A stretch of 64,000 bases of DNA, from the NCBI RefSeq assembly GCF_009848505.1, contig NZ_WWDL01000025.1, forward strand, positions 31,674 through 95,673, in the 5' to 3' direction. The notes below the pieces were generated by a model. The model was not told the origin of the DNA and did not search any database. It saw only the letters and a list, made by a program, of their open reading frames with translations. Shown here one piece after another: positions 9,170 to 18,239 of the stretch. Every line of letters starts with the position of its first letter. Position 1 is the first letter of the stretch. The position numbers and the translations under genes were made by a program. This stretch comes from Muricoccus harenae (GTDB lineage: Bacteria > Pseudomonadota > Alphaproteobacteria > Acetobacterales > Acetobacteraceae).

Positions 9170-10801
9170 CTAGGCCTCCGCGGCCAGCGCCGCCGACCAA
9201 GGCGAGAGCACATCCGTGATCCCCGTCGCCCCCTGCCCGTCCTGGGCAATGAAGTTCGGGCAGGCGAAATTCACCGGCAGAACGGCATGCTCCACCACTT
9301 CCAGCGCGCCGTCGGCCGCCAGCCCCTCGATCGTCTCCGCCGGCAGGCGCCGGTCCGCGGTCACCCCATCCGGGCCGGAGACGTCGATGCGCGGCACATG
9401 CGCCGCCTCCTCCGGCCCCATGCCGAAATCGAGCTGGAAGGCCAGCATCTGGCAAACGCTGGCCAGGATGCGCCGCCCGCCGGAGGCACCGCCGGCCAGG
9501 ATGGGGCTGGTGTCGTCCCCCGCGCGCGTCACCGTCACCGGGCTCATGTTGCAGAGCGGCCGGGCGCCTGGGCGGATGGCATTGGCGCTGCCCGGCTGCG
9601 GGTCGAACCACATCATGCCGTTGTTCATCAGCACGCCCGTCTTCGGCAGCACCACGCGGCTGCCCATGGAGGAGAGCAGCGTGGTGGTGACTGAGACCAT
9701 CATCCCGTCCTTGTCGCAGACGGTCAGATGCGTTGTGCAGGTCTCGCCGCTCTCCTTTGCCGTGGCGGCGCCGAGCCCGGCCAGCCGCTCCGCATAGCCC
9801 TGCCGCATCGCCTTGGCGAAGCCGCGATACCAGGTGGACTCGAGCCCGCCCTCGACGGCGACCTGGTCCATCTGCGCGATCACCCGCGCCATGGTGGGCG
9901 CAGCGGTCAGGCCGCCTGCGGTGTGGATGGTGTGGGTGCCTCGCCAGGAAATAGGCGTGGACTCGCGCACCGCGGCCTGGCAGCCCGCGAGGTCCTCCGC
10001 GCTGACGAACCCGCCGAGCGCCTTGATGTCGGCCGCGAGATCCGCCGCCAGCCCGCCCTCGTAGAAGTCGCGCAGCCCATGGTCGCGCAGCCGCTCCAGC
10101 GTCTCGGTCAGCTTGCCAAGGCGGAAGAAGCCCGGCGCCCCTTGATAGGGAGGGTTGGGCGGCAGCCCGTCGGGCAGGTAGATGCGCGCGCTCTCCTCAT
10201 AGAGCCGCAGCACGCGGGCAGAGGCCGAAATCTTCAGCAGCGTGTACCAGTCCTGCGGCAGGCCGCGCCGCGCCAGCGCGATGGCCGGTCCGAGCAACGC
10301 GTCCAGCCCCATCCCCGTGCCGAACCGCTCCCGCAACAGGTCGTAGCCCGACACCGTGGAGGGGATGACGAAGGAGAGCGGCCCGTGGATGTTCACGTCG
10401 CCGACCACTTCGGGCCAGGCGAAGAGGTCCTGCTTCCACTTGCCCGTCAGCGGATAGGCCGAGGGATCGACGTTGCGGGAGGCGACCGGCCCGAAATCTA
10501 CCACCTGCGGCGCGGAGCCCGGCCGATGGACCAGGGCAAAGCCGATGCCGCCAAGGCCGCTGTTCCAGGGCTCCACCGCCGCCAGGGCGAAGGCGGCCGC
10601 GACGGCGGCATCGGCGGCATTGCCGCCTGCCTCCAACACCGCCACCCCGGCCTCGGCCGCCGCGCGTGACTGCGAGGCGACGATTCCACCCTTGCCCGAG
10701 GCCGCGGGCTTGCGGAGCACCCAATGCTGGCTCGTATGGGCCGGCGGGACATAGCCGGACAGTTCGGGGGCGGTGATCCGGGGGGTGTGGAGATCGGGCA
10801 T
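9170..10801 (-). CDS. ggt: Gamma-glutamyltransferase family protein
   Basis: An Ntn-hydrolase that transfers or hydrolyses gamma-glutamyl groups (glutathione and relatives) after self-cleavage into two subunits. The 543-aa chain has the large-subunit start IVASQSRAAAEAGV, and the cleavage point at TCTTHLTVCDKDG, where the second Thr before HL would be the new N-terminal nucleophile. NNGMMWFDP and GGASGGRRIL follow in the small subunit. Unlike classical periplasmic Ggt there is no signal peptide, so it may act in the cytoplasm, as in the GGT-like acylases and proteins next to amidases. It is divergent from malate synthase across a 144-bp gap. Confidence 0.88.
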   Translation of the reverse strand: MPDLHTPRITAPELSGYVPPAHTSQHWVLRKPAASGKGGIVASQSRAAAEAGVAVLEAGGNAADAAVAAAFALAAVEPWNSGLGGIGFALVHRPGSAPQVVDFGPVASRNVDPSAYPLTGKWKQDLFAWPEVVGDVNIHGPLSFVIPSTVSGYDLLRERFGTGMGLDALLGPAIALARRGLPQDWYTLLKISASARVLRLYEESARIYLPDGLPPNPPYQGAPGFFRLGKLTETLERLRDHGLRDFYEGGLAADLAADIKALGGFVSAEDLAGCQAAVRESTPISWRGTHTIHTAGGLTAAPTMARVIAQMDQVAVEGGLESTWYRGFAKAMRQGYAERLAGLGAATAKESGETCTTHLTVCDKDGMMVSVTTTLLSSMGSRVVLPKTGVLMNNGMMWFDPQPGSANAIRPGARPLCNMSPVTVTRAGDDTSPILAGGASGGRRILASVCQMLAFQLDFGMGPEEAAHVPRIDVSGPDGVTADRRLPAETIEGLAADGALEVVEHAVLPVNFACPNFIAQDGQGATGITDVLSPWSAALAAEA

Positions 10802-10945
10802 CGGTTACCTGCTTCAAGGACGATGGCCGGAGGGTCGCGCCGTATCGCCGCCCCGGCAAGGCGGTTTGGCGTGCCGAATGAGCTGCCGTTTGCCCGGCGC
10901 GCCTAGGCGGCTATTCTGGCGGGCAGACCAGCAGGAGGATGCGGC

Positions 10946-13093
10946 ATGGCGGGAACCACGCAGGGCATGGAGGTCGCACCGATCCTGCGCCGCTTCATCG
11001 AGGAGGAGGCCCTCCCCGGCACAGGGGTGGAGGCCGCCACCTTCTGGTCCGCCATGGAAAAGACCCTGCGCAGCCTCGGCCCGCAGAACGCCGACCTGCT
11101 GGCGGAGCGCGACTCCCTGCAGGCCCGCATCGACGCATGGCACCGCGCCAACCCGGCTCGCCCGGTGGACCGCGAGGCCTATGAGGCCTTCCTGCGCGGG
11201 ATCGGCTACCTGCTGGACGCCCCGCCGCCCTTCCAGGTCACCACCGCCAATGTGGATGACGAGATCACCCGCCTGGCCGGGCCGCAACTCGTCGTCCCCG
11301 TCAACAATGCCCGCTATGCGCTGAATGCCGCCAATGCCCGCTGGGGCAGCCTCTATGACGCGCTCTATGGCACCGATGCCATCCCGCAGCAGGGGCCGAA
11401 GGCGCGTGGCTACGACCCGGCGCGCGGCGCCGCCGTCATCGCCCGCGCCCGCGCCGTGTTGGACGCGGCCGCGCCGCTGGCGACCGGCAGCCATGCCTAC
11501 GCCACCGCCTACCGGATCGAAGGCGGCAAGCTGAGCGTGCTGCAGAACAGCGGTGCCAGCACCGGCCTGCGGGATCCTGCCCAGTTCCGCGGCTTCAGCG
11601 GCAGCGAGGACGAGCCCACCGGCATCCTGCTGGCGAAGAACGGGTTGCATCTGGAGATCGTGATCGATCGCGGCCACCCGATCGGCAAGACCGATGCGGC
11701 GGGCGTCGCGGACCTCATGCTGGAATCCGCGCTCTCCACCATCATGGACGCCGAGGATTCCGTGGCCGCCGTGGATGCGGAGGACAAGGTTGGCGTCTAT
11801 CGCAACTGGCTCGGCCTCATGCGTGGCGATCTCTCCGCCAGCTTCGAGAAGGGCGGCCAGACGCTGGAGCGCCGGCTGAACCCGGATCGCCGCTTCAAGG
11901 CCCCCGGCGGCAGCGAGATCATGCTGCCTGGCCGTTCCCTCATGCTGGTGCGCAATGTCGGCCACCACATGATGACCGATGCGGTGACGCTGGACGGCAC
12001 CGAGACGGCGGAGACGATCCTCGACGCCTATGTCACCTCGCTGATCGCGCTGCACGACCTGCGCGGAAAGAAGCTGAACAGCCGCGCGGGCAGCGTCTAC
12101 ATCGTGAAGCCAAAGATGCATGGACCCGCCGAAGTGGCCTGGGCCGTTGCCTTGTTCGGGGAGGTGGAGGACGCGCTCGGTCTTCCGCGCAACACGTTGA
12201 AGATGGGCATCATGGACGAGGAGCGGCGCACCACCGTCAACCTCGCCCGGTGCATCATGATGGCGAAGGAGCGCGTCTTCTTCATCAATACCGGCTTCCT
12301 CGACCGCACCGGCGACGAGATCCACACCTCGATGGAAGCCGGCGCCGTCGTCCGCAAGAACGACATGCGCAAGGCCGCCTGGATCGCGGCCTATGAGGAC
12401 AACAACGTCGATGTCGGCCTGGCCTGTGGGCTTCGCGGCCATGCGCAGATCGGCAAGGGCATGTGGGCCGCGCCGGATGCGATGGCGGCGATGCTCGAGC
12501 AGAAGGCCGGGCATCCGAAGGCCGGCGCCAGCACCGCCTGGGTTCCCTCCCCCACCGCCGCCACGCTGCACGCGCTGCATTACCATGAGGTGGATGTGGC
12601 GGCGCGGCAGGCGGAGCTGGCAGCCGGCGGGCCGCGCGCGAAGCTGTCGGACCTGCTGACGATCCCGCTGGCCGAGAACACCAACTGGTCGCCGGAGGAC
12701 ATCCAGTCGGAGCTGGATAACAACGCCCAGGGCATCCTCGGCTATGTGGTCCGCTGGATCGACCAGGGCGTCGGCTGCTCGAAGGTGCCGGACATCCATG
12801 ATGTCGGGCTGATGGAGGACCGCGCGACACTCCGCATTTCCGCCCAGCACATTGCCAACTGGCTGCGCCACGGCATCGTGGACCGCGCCCAGGTGGAGGC
12901 GACGATGCGCCGGATGGCGAAGGTGGTGGACCAGCAGAATGCCGGTGATCCGGCCTACACCCCGATGGCGCAGGATTACGCGGGCGTAGCCTTCCGGGCG
13001 GCCTGCGACCTTGTCTTCGAGGGTGCGGTTCAGCCTAACGGCTATACGGAGTTCGTCCTGCACGCGCGGCGGCGCGAAGCGAAAGCAGGCTGA
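10946..13093 (+). CDS. glcB: Malate synthase G
   Basis: Condenses glyoxylate with acetyl-CoA to malate; the G isoform is a single large cytoplasmic enzyme. The 715 aa compare with 723 in E. coli. Recognisable stretches are the N-terminal clasp, [17 protein letters not shown] in the insertion domain, [18 protein letters not shown] and [13 protein letters not shown] in the TIM barrel (substrate and Mg2+ ligands), and [18 protein letters not shown] at the C-terminal cap with the catalytic Asp region. The ATG at 10946 has GGAGG 7 bp upstream. No isocitrate lyase lies in the window, so glyoxylate may come from glycolate or from purine or amino-acid breakdown. Confidence 0.96.
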   Translation: MAGTTQGMEVAPILRRFIEEEALPGTGVEAATFWSAMEKTLRSLGPQNADLLAERDSLQARIDAWHRANPARPVDREAYEAFLRGIGYLLDAPPPFQVTTANVDDEITRLAGPQLVVPVNNARYALNAANARWGSLYDALYGTDAIPQQGPKARGYDPARGAAVIARARAVLDAAAPLATGSHAYATAYRIEGGKLSVLQNSGASTGLRDPAQFRGFSGSEDEPTGILLAKNGLHLEIVIDRGHPIGKTDAAGVADLMLESALSTIMDAEDSVAAVDAEDKVGVYRNWLGLMRGDLSASFEKGGQTLERRLNPDRRFKAPGGSEIMLPGRSLMLVRNVGHHMMTDAVTLDGTETAETILDAYVTSLIALHDLRGKKLNSRAGSVYIVKPKMHGPAEVAWAVALFGEVEDALGLPRNTLKMGIMDEERRTTVNLARCIMMAKERVFFINTGFLDRTGDEIHTSMEAGAVVRKNDMRKAAWIAAYEDNNVDVGLACGLRGHAQIGKGMWAAPDAMAAMLEQKAGHPKAGASTAWVPSPTAATLHALHYHEVDVAARQAELAAGGPRAKLSDLLTIPLAENTNWSPEDIQSELDNNAQGILGYVVRWIDQGVGCSKVPDIHDVGLMEDRATLRISAQHIANWLRHGIVDRAQVEATMRRMAKVVDQQNAGDPAYTPMAQDYAGVAFRAACDLVFEGAVQPNGYTEFVLHARRREAKAG

Positions 13094-13213
13094 TCTGCGG
13101 CTGGGGCGGGACCGCGAGGTTCCGCCTCTACTCGTTCCGGGCACCACCGGCGCAATTCTTGGTGGCCCGGTCGTCCTGGCGTATTTCCTTCTCGCATCAA
13201 TCGGAGGCGCGGC

Positions 13214-14110
13214 ATGGATCGGCAGGCGAGACAGGTGCTCGACGAGATCGCTGGTGAGGCTGGAGCGCCTCCGGACGACCTGCTCGCCTGGACGCGGCAG
13301 CATCGCGCGACGATCGATTCCCTCTCCCGCTTCGCCATGCCGCCCGAGCCAGTCACGGTGGTCTCGAATGTCACCGGCCCGGTGCCGCTGCGTGTCTACC
13401 GTCCCGCGGTGGAGGGGCTGCTTCCCGTTTTCATCTACTTCCATGGCGGCGGCGGCATGGCGGGCTCGATCGAGACCTATGACTCGCCACTGCGCGCTAT
13501 CGCCAATCGCTCTGGCTGGGCCATCGTCTACGTGGACTACCGGCTTGCGCCGGAGCATCCCTTCCCCGCGCCGCTGGAGGATTGCATCGCTGCGCTCCGC
13601 CATGTGGCGGCCGGGCGGATCCCAGGACTGGACACCTGGTGCATGGCCATCGGCGGGGATGGAATCGGCGGCACCTTCGCGACCACCGCGGCGCGCGAAA
13701 CCGGGGCGGGACTGCGGTGCCAGATCCTGCTCTATCCGCATGCCGATTTCCGGGCGGACGCTGATTACCCATCCCGCCGTACGGAGGAAGGTCGCGCCAC
13801 CGGCCGCAACTCCCTCGCGCTCGAGAGAGAGACCTTCGCCCCCGACGCCTCCAGCCGTGCGAATCCGCGGCTGTCACCCATCCTGGCGGTGGATCTAGCG
13901 CATCTTCCCCCGGCCCATATCATCACCTGCGAGCACGATCCTTTGCGCGACGAGGCCGAAGCCTATGCCGCGCGGCTGCGGGAGGCGGGGGTTCACGTCA
14001 CCCACACGCGCTACCCCGGCATGATCCACGGCTTCCTGCAGATGGGCGCCCGGATCGACGCGACGGCGCGGCTGATCGAGGAGGTCGCCTCAGCGCTCCG
14101 CACCGCCTGA
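13214..14110 (+). CDS. HSL-type alpha/beta hydrolase, nucleophile serine replaced by glycine
   Basis: A 298-aa protein of the hormone-sensitive lipase/arylesterase family. The oxyanion-hole motif FHGGGGMAGS (about residues 75-84) and the DYRLAPEHPFPAPLED block are intact, and the acid and base are present in EHDPLRDEAEAYA and in the MIHGFLQM histidine. The nucleophile elbow normally reads GDSAGG but here reads GGDGIGG (codons GGG GAT GGA ATC), so the catalytic serine is absent. It should not work as an ordinary esterase; it may be a binding or regulatory homologue, or a dying gene. The start at 13214 follows GGAGG by 7 bp. Confidence 0.85.
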   Translation: MDRQARQVLDEIAGEAGAPPDDLLAWTRQHRATIDSLSRFAMPPEPVTVVSNVTGPVPLRVYRPAVEGLLPVFIYFHGGGGMAGSIETYDSPLRAIANRSGWAIVYVDYRLAPEHPFPAPLEDCIAALRHVAAGRIPGLDTWCMAIGGDGIGGTFATTAARETGAGLRCQILLYPHADFRADADYPSRRTEEGRATGRNSLALERETFAPDASSRANPRLSPILAVDLAHLPPAHIITCEHDPLRDEAEAYAARLREAGVHVTHTRYPGMIHGFLQMGARIDATARLIEEVASALRTA

Positions 14111-14155
14111 GACGGGCCGCACCGTAACCACCGCCCTGTTCCCGGGCAGGACGGG

Positions 14156-14791
14156 CTATGCCCGCAGAGAAATGTGCTGCCGCAGCGCCGCGATCTCGGC
14201 CCGCAACGCGGCGATCTGCTCCGCCACCGGATCCGGTGCGCCGGGCGCGATGCCGTAGCCGGTGGTCTGCTGTTCCGGCGCCCTGCCGGGCGGGCGCGCG
14301 GGAATGCCAACCACCGTGACACCATCCGGCACCGGATCGACGCAGACGGCATTGGCACCTACCCGCGCGTTCCGGCCGATGAGGATGGGGCCCAGCACCT
14401 GCGCCCCGGCGCCGATGATCGCCCCATCCGCCAATGTCGGGTGGCGCTTGCCGGGCTTGGTGGTCAGCCCGCCCAGGGTGACGCCATGGTAGATCAGCAC
14501 GTCGTCACCGATTTCCGCGGTCTCGCCGATCACCACGCCCATGCCGTGATCGATGAAGAGCCGCCGGCCGATCCGGGCGCCGGGATGGATCTCCACGCCT
14601 GTCAGGAACCGCGCGAAATGCGAGACGCAGCGCGCGGGCCCGCGGAAGCCCGACTGCCATAAGCGATGCGCCAGCCGGTGCCAGAGCACCGCATGCAGTC
14701 CGGCATAGCAGAGGATGGATTCCGCGACGGTCGGCCGTGCCGGATCGCGCATGCGAATGCTGCGCGCGATCTCCAGCGCCTCGCGGATCAT
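14156..14791 (-). CDS. cysE: Serine O-acetyltransferase (short EpsC/CysE type)
   Basis: Makes O-acetylserine from serine and acetyl-CoA, the carbon skeleton for cysteine. The 211 aa include a left-handed beta-helix of hexapeptide repeats ([57 protein letters not shown]) with the conserved catalytic HG and DH histidines. The N-terminal helical domain is shorter than in E. coli CysE, as in plant-like and Bacillus-type enzymes. A charged heptad-like tail ([18 protein letters not shown]) could mediate assembly. It follows cysK by 23 bp on the same strand, giving a complete two-step cysteine pathway in one operon. Confidence 0.92.
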   Translation of the reverse strand: MIREALEIARSIRMRDPARPTVAESILCYAGLHAVLWHRLAHRLWQSGFRGPARCVSHFARFLTGVEIHPGARIGRRLFIDHGMGVVIGETAEIGDDVLIYHGVTLGGLTTKPGKRHPTLADGAIIGAGAQVLGPILIGRNARVGANAVCVDPVPDGVTVVGIPARPPGRAPEQQTTGYGIAPGAPDPVAEQIAALRAEIAALRQHISLRA

Positions 14792-14814
14792 GCCAGCCCC
14801 GTCATGCGGCTAGC

Positions 14815-15804
14815 TCATGCAAGCCAGGGCGGCACCGGCAGCCCGCGCTCGCGCAGCCATTCCGGATTGAACAGCTTGGACTGGTAGCGCGCGCCGCCAT
14901 CGCAGAGAACGGTTACGATGGTGTGCCCCGGCCCCATGGCCTTCGCGACCTGGATCGCCGCCGCGACATTCAGCCCCGCGGAGCCACCGACACTGAGCCC
15001 TTCCTCGGCCAGCAGCGAGAAGCACTGCTGCAGCGCCTCGGGATCCGAAATGCGCACTGCATCGTCGATCGGCGCGCCGGTGAGGTTGCCCGGCACCTTG
15101 CTGGCCTGCCCAATTCCCTCTGTGATCGAGTTTCCCTCGGCCGAGACCGTGCCGGTCTTCACCCAGGAGAAGAGGCCCGAGCCATGCGGGTCCGCCAGCA
15201 CGATTCGCACATCCGGCCGCTTCTCCTTCAGCGCCCGGCCGACGCCGGCCAAGGTGCCGCCGGTGCCGCAGGAGCAGGTGAAGGCATCGACCTTCCCGCC
15301 GGTCTGCTCCCAGATCTCGGGGCCCGTCGTGGCCTGGTGCGCCGCGTAATTCGCCTGGTTGTCGAACTGGTTCGCCCAGACGGCGCCCAGTTCCTCAGCG
15401 ATGCGGCGGGAGGTGTTGACGTAGTGGCCGGGGTCGGCAAGCGGCTTCGGCGGCACCAGCCGCACATCGGCGCCGATCATCCGCAGGAAGTCGATCTTCT
15501 CCCGGCTCTGCGTCTCGGGCACGACGATGATGGATTTCCAACCGCGCGCATTGGCAGCCAGCGCCAGGCCGATGCCGGTGTTGCCGGCCGTGCCCTCCAC
15601 CACCGTGCCCGGCTGCCCCGGGGTGAGGAGGCCGCGCTTCACGGCCTCCCCCAGAATGCCCACGGCGGCGCGATCCTTCACGCTGCCGCCGGGGTTCATG
15701 AACTCGGCCTTGCCGAGAATCTCGCAGCCCGTCTCCTCGGAGGCGCGGCGGAGCCGGATAAGCGGCGTGTTGCCCACCGCGTCCCAGAAGTCGGTTGCGA
15801 CCAC
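14815..15804 (-). CDS. cysK: Cysteine synthase A (O-acetylserine sulfhydrylase)
   Basis: PLP enzyme that makes cysteine from O-acetylserine and sulfide. Motifs in 329 aa: VGNTPLIRL at the N-terminus, FMNPGGSVKDRAA with the PLP lysine, EGTAGNTGIGLA substrate loop, and SCGTGGTLAGVGRALKE phosphate loop. The GTG at 15804 is chosen because the family begins right at this strand and it sits 4 bp after the peroxiredoxin stop; longer in-frame options overlap that gene. This tight spacing suggests translational coupling. The C-terminal third is typical of CysK and not of cystathionine beta-synthase (no CBS pair). Confidence 0.93.
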   Translation of the reverse strand: MVATDFWDAVGNTPLIRLRRASEETGCEILGKAEFMNPGGSVKDRAAVGILGEAVKRGLLTPGQPGTVVEGTAGNTGIGLALAANARGWKSIIVVPETQSREKIDFLRMIGADVRLVPPKPLADPGHYVNTSRRIAEELGAVWANQFDNQANYAAHQATTGPEIWEQTGGKVDAFTCSCGTGGTLAGVGRALKEKRPDVRIVLADPHGSGLFSWVKTGTVSAEGNSITEGIGQASKVPGNLTGAPIDDAVRISDPEALQQCFSLLAEEGLSVGGSAGLNVAAAIQVAKAMGPGHTIVTVLCDGGARYQSKLFNPEWLRERGLPVPPWLA

Positions 15805-15808
15805 GCTC

Positions 15809-16450
15809 TCAGGCCTTGTTCTGGTTGATGTCGACGTAACGGAGATAGGGCTTCTCGGTGGTGAAGCCCTGCGGGAACTGCTTCTTCGCATCCTCGTCAG
15901 AGAGGCTGGCGAGCACGATTGCCCTGTCGCCGGGGCGCCAGTTCACCGGCGTTGCCACCTTGTGCTCGTCCGTGGCTTGCAGGCTGTCGATCACCCGCAA
16001 CACCTCGTCGAAGTTGCGGCCGGTGCTGGGCGGATAGACCATCATCAGGCGGATCTTCTTGTTCGGGTCGATCACGAAGACCGTCCGCACCGTCACGGCG
16101 GCGTCGGCCTCCGGATGGATCATCCCGTAAAGGGTGGAGACCTTCTTGTCCGCATCCGAGATCATCGGGAAGTTCACCGCCGAACCCTGGGTTTCGGCGA
16201 TGTCGGCGTTCCAGCCCTCGTGACGGTCCAGCGTATCGACCGAAAGGCCGATCACCTTCACTCCACGGCGGTCAAATTCCGGCTTCAACTTGGCGGTGTA
16301 GCCGAGCTCCGTCGTGCAGACGGGGGTGTAGTCCTTCGGATGGCTGAAGATCACGCCCCAGGAATTGCCGAGCCATTCATGGAAGCGGATGCGACCTTCG
16401 GTGGTCTCGGCCTCGAAATCGGGGGCGATCTGCCCGAGTTGAAGCGCCAT
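15809..16450 (-). CDS. 1-Cys peroxiredoxin (Prx6 type)
   Basis: Thiol peroxidase of the Prx6/AhpC-TSA superfamily, reducing H2O2, organic peroxides or peroxynitrite. The 213 aa show SHPKDYTPVCTTELG with the peroxidatic Cys and the Prx6-type Thr and Arg environment, plus the long C-terminal extension (residues 150-213) of this subgroup, ending in TEKPYLRYVDINQNKA. It is the first gene of a same-strand series with cysK and cysE, linking peroxide defence to cysteine supply. A 12-bp palindrome lies just upstream of its GGAGG ribosome binding site and could be its operator. Confidence 0.93.
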   Translation of the reverse strand: MALQLGQIAPDFEAETTEGRIRFHEWLGNSWGVIFSHPKDYTPVCTTELGYTAKLKPEFDRRGVKVIGLSVDTLDRHEGWNADIAETQGSAVNFPMISDADKKVSTLYGMIHPEADAAVTVRTVFVIDPNKKIRLMMVYPPSTGRNFDEVLRVIDSLQATDEHKVATPVNWRPGDRAIVLASLSDEDAKKQFPQGFTTEKPYLRYVDINQNKA

Positions 16451-16464
16451 GCGACAATCCTCCG

Positions 16465-16476
16465 TAGTTTAAACTA
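16465..16476. promoter_or_regulatory. Perfect 12-bp palindrome upstream of the peroxiredoxin-cysK-cysE operon
   Basis: TAGTTTAAACTA is its own reverse complement. It lies 14 bp before the peroxiredoxin ATG, just ahead of the GGAGG. AT-rich palindromes in a leader of otherwise about 65% GC are typical of dimeric repressor sites such as Rrf2 or MarR types. No regulator is assigned. Confidence 0.45.
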
Positions 16477-16489
16477 TTCCACGACGCTA

Positions 16490-16549
16490 TCACTGCACCG
16501 GAACGTATTCCACCCACGGCTTCCGCGGTTTGAAATACCCGGGCGGCAT
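16490..16549 (-). CDS. Possible 19-residue small ORF between dadA and the peroxiredoxin gene
   Basis: An ATG at 16549 opens a 19-codon frame reading MPPGYFKPRKPWVEYVPVQ, closed by tandem TGA TAG. GGGAGG lies about 10 bp upstream. It fills most of the 145-bp gap before the peroxiredoxin gene and could be a leader peptide or a small protein. Its unusual aromatic/proline/basic composition is why it is listed, but there is no homology evidence. Confidence 0.25.
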   Translation of the reverse strand: MPPGYFKPRKPWVEYVPVQ

Positions 16550-16595
16550 GTCGGCAGTCGCCTCCCGGGTTCCAAGGGCCGGGCGCGAGGAAGCG

Positions 16596-17849
16596 TCAGC
16601 CGTAACGGGCGAGGCCGAGATCGACGGTGTCGATCTCTGGCCGTCGTCCAGAGATGATATCCGCAAGAACGCGGCCCGACCCACAGGCCATGGTCCAGCC
16701 GAGCGTGCCGTGGCCGGTGTTGGTGAACAGGTTCGGCAGCGGTGTCTTCCCGATGATCGGCGTTCCGTCGGGCGTCATCGGCCGCAGGCCGGTCCAGAAA
16801 CGGGCGGCGCTGATGTCTCCGCCTTCCGGGAACAGGTCTCGAACCGAATGCTCCAGGGTCTCTCGCCGCGGCGTGCGCAGGCTGGTGCTGAAGCCAGCGA
16901 TCTCCGCCGTGCCGCCAACGCGGATGCGGTCGCCCAACCGGGTGATGGCGATCTTGTAGGTCTCGTCCATCACGGTGGAGACGGGGGCGGCGGCGTCTTC
17001 CGTAACCGGCAGCGTCAGGGAATAGCCCTTGATGGGATAGACCGGCAGGCGCAGCCCGAGGGGCCGCAGCATGGCCGGGGTGTGGCTGCCCAGCGCGGCC
17101 ACATAGGCGTCCGCGGTGAAGTCTCCGTGATCCGTTTCCACGGCGGCCACGCGGCCGCCTTCGGCGCGGATGCCGGCGATGCTGACGGCGAGATGGAGTT
17201 TCACCCCGGCCTGGCGCGCCAGCTCCGCCAGCCGCTGGGTAAAGAGAAACGCGTCCCCCGTCTCGTCCTGCGGCAGGCGCAGCCCGCCGACGAAGCGATC
17301 CTTCACCCGCGCCAGTGCCGGCTCGGCCGCAATGCAGCCCGCGGGATCCAGCAACTCCCAGGGAACGCCGTACTGGTCCAGCACAGCGGTGTCGTCCCCG
17401 ACATGGTCGAGCTGCTTCTGTGTGCGGAAGAGCTGCACGGTGCCGCGCGCGCGGTGGTCGAACTCGATTCCCGTCTCGGCGCGCAGCTCCGCCAGGGCAA
17501 TGCGGCTGTATTCGGCCACGCGCACCATCCGCCCCTTGTTGCGGCGGTAGGCGCGCTCCGTGCAATTCGCCGCCATGCTGGAGAGCCAGGAGATCATCTC
17601 CCAATCCGGGCGAGGCCAGAAGACGAAGGGGCGGTGGTGCATCAGCAGCCATTTCACCGCCTTCGCCGGCACGCCCGGCCCGGCCCAGGGCGAGGAATAG
17701 CCATAGGAGAGCTGCCCCGCATTTGCGAAGCTCGTCTCCTTCCCGGCGCCGTCCTGCCGATCGATCACCACCACCTCATGTCCTGCGCGGGCGAGGTACC
17801 AGGCGGTGGTCACGCCGATCACGCCGCTGCCGAGGACGAGGACCTTCAT
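16596..17849 (-). CDS. dadA: D-amino-acid dehydrogenase, small-subunit type
   Basis: FAD flavoprotein that oxidises D-amino acids to 2-oxo acids, passing electrons to the respiratory chain. The 417 aa start with the dinucleotide fold [20 protein letters not shown] and the acidic strand end VVVIDRQ, then the DadA signature [21 protein letters not shown]-terminal [14 protein letters not shown] and [20 protein letters not shown] close the FAD site. The ATG at 17849 has AGGAG upstream. No alanine racemase (dadX) is adjacent. The window also holds a D-aminoacylase and DpaL, so D-amino acids are a plausible nutrient. Confidence 0.93.
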   Translation of the reverse strand: MKVLVLGSGVIGVTTAWYLARAGHEVVVIDRQDGAGKETSFANAGQLSYGYSSPWAGPGVPAKAVKWLLMHHRPFVFWPRPDWEMISWLSSMAANCTERAYRRNKGRMVRVAEYSRIALAELRAETGIEFDHRARGTVQLFRTQKQLDHVGDDTAVLDQYGVPWELLDPAGCIAAEPALARVKDRFVGGLRLPQDETGDAFLFTQRLAELARQAGVKLHLAVSIAGIRAEGGRVAAVETDHGDFTADAYVAALGSHTPAMLRPLGLRLPVYPIKGYSLTLPVTEDAAAPVSTVMDETYKIAITRLGDRIRVGGTAEIAGFSTSLRTPRRETLEHSVRDLFPEGGDISAARFWTGLRPMTPDGTPIIGKTPLPNLFTNTGHGTLGWTMACGSGRVLADIISGRRPEIDTVDLGLARYG

Positions 17850-18133
17850 ACAGAACTCCTGGGGACGAATGCTCCGCGGGACCTTGCGTGATTCCCGGCT
17901 GAAGGCCAACGCCGGGACCGGCTGTCCGACCCCTGACCGGCGCCGCGGACATCGATGCTGGACGATCCCGTGATTCGATGGGCCGACCGCCCTTGCTGGC
18001 CCTCGTCCAGGCAGCGGCGCTTCGATCCGCTCGCCACCCGCACGTCTGGCATGGCAAAGCTGCTCTCCCCGCAGGCGCAAGCGCAGGCGATGAGCAACCG
18101 AGGTTTAGGGGAACCGGCAGGTGGCGGAAATTC

Positions 18134-18210
18134 TGGTAGCGGGAACCGGACTTGAACCGGTGACCCCGGCATTATGAGTGCCGTGCTCTAACCAGCTGAG
18201 CTACCCCGCC
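18134..18210 (-). tRNA. tRNA with CAT anticodon (Met elongator, or Ile2)
   Basis: A 77-nt cloverleaf including an encoded CCA. The 5' arm GGCGGGG pairs with TCCCGCT through G1-U72 and G7-U66 wobbles. D-stem, anticodon loop CTCATAA and T-loop TTCAAGT are standard. CAT anticodons serve initiator Met, elongator Met or, after lysidine modification, Ile AUA. A paired position 1-72 and lack of the three G-C pairs of initiators favour elongator Met or Ile2. Confidence 0.93.
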
Positions 18211-18239
18211 GCAGATCGCCACCTGCCGGGAGGCGCGAA

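Noticed and set aside
10814..13741. 975-codon open frame antisense to malate synthase
   Set aside because: It is the antisense shadow of a strongly conserved gene in high-GC DNA; its translation is rich in Arg, His and Val with no domain pattern.
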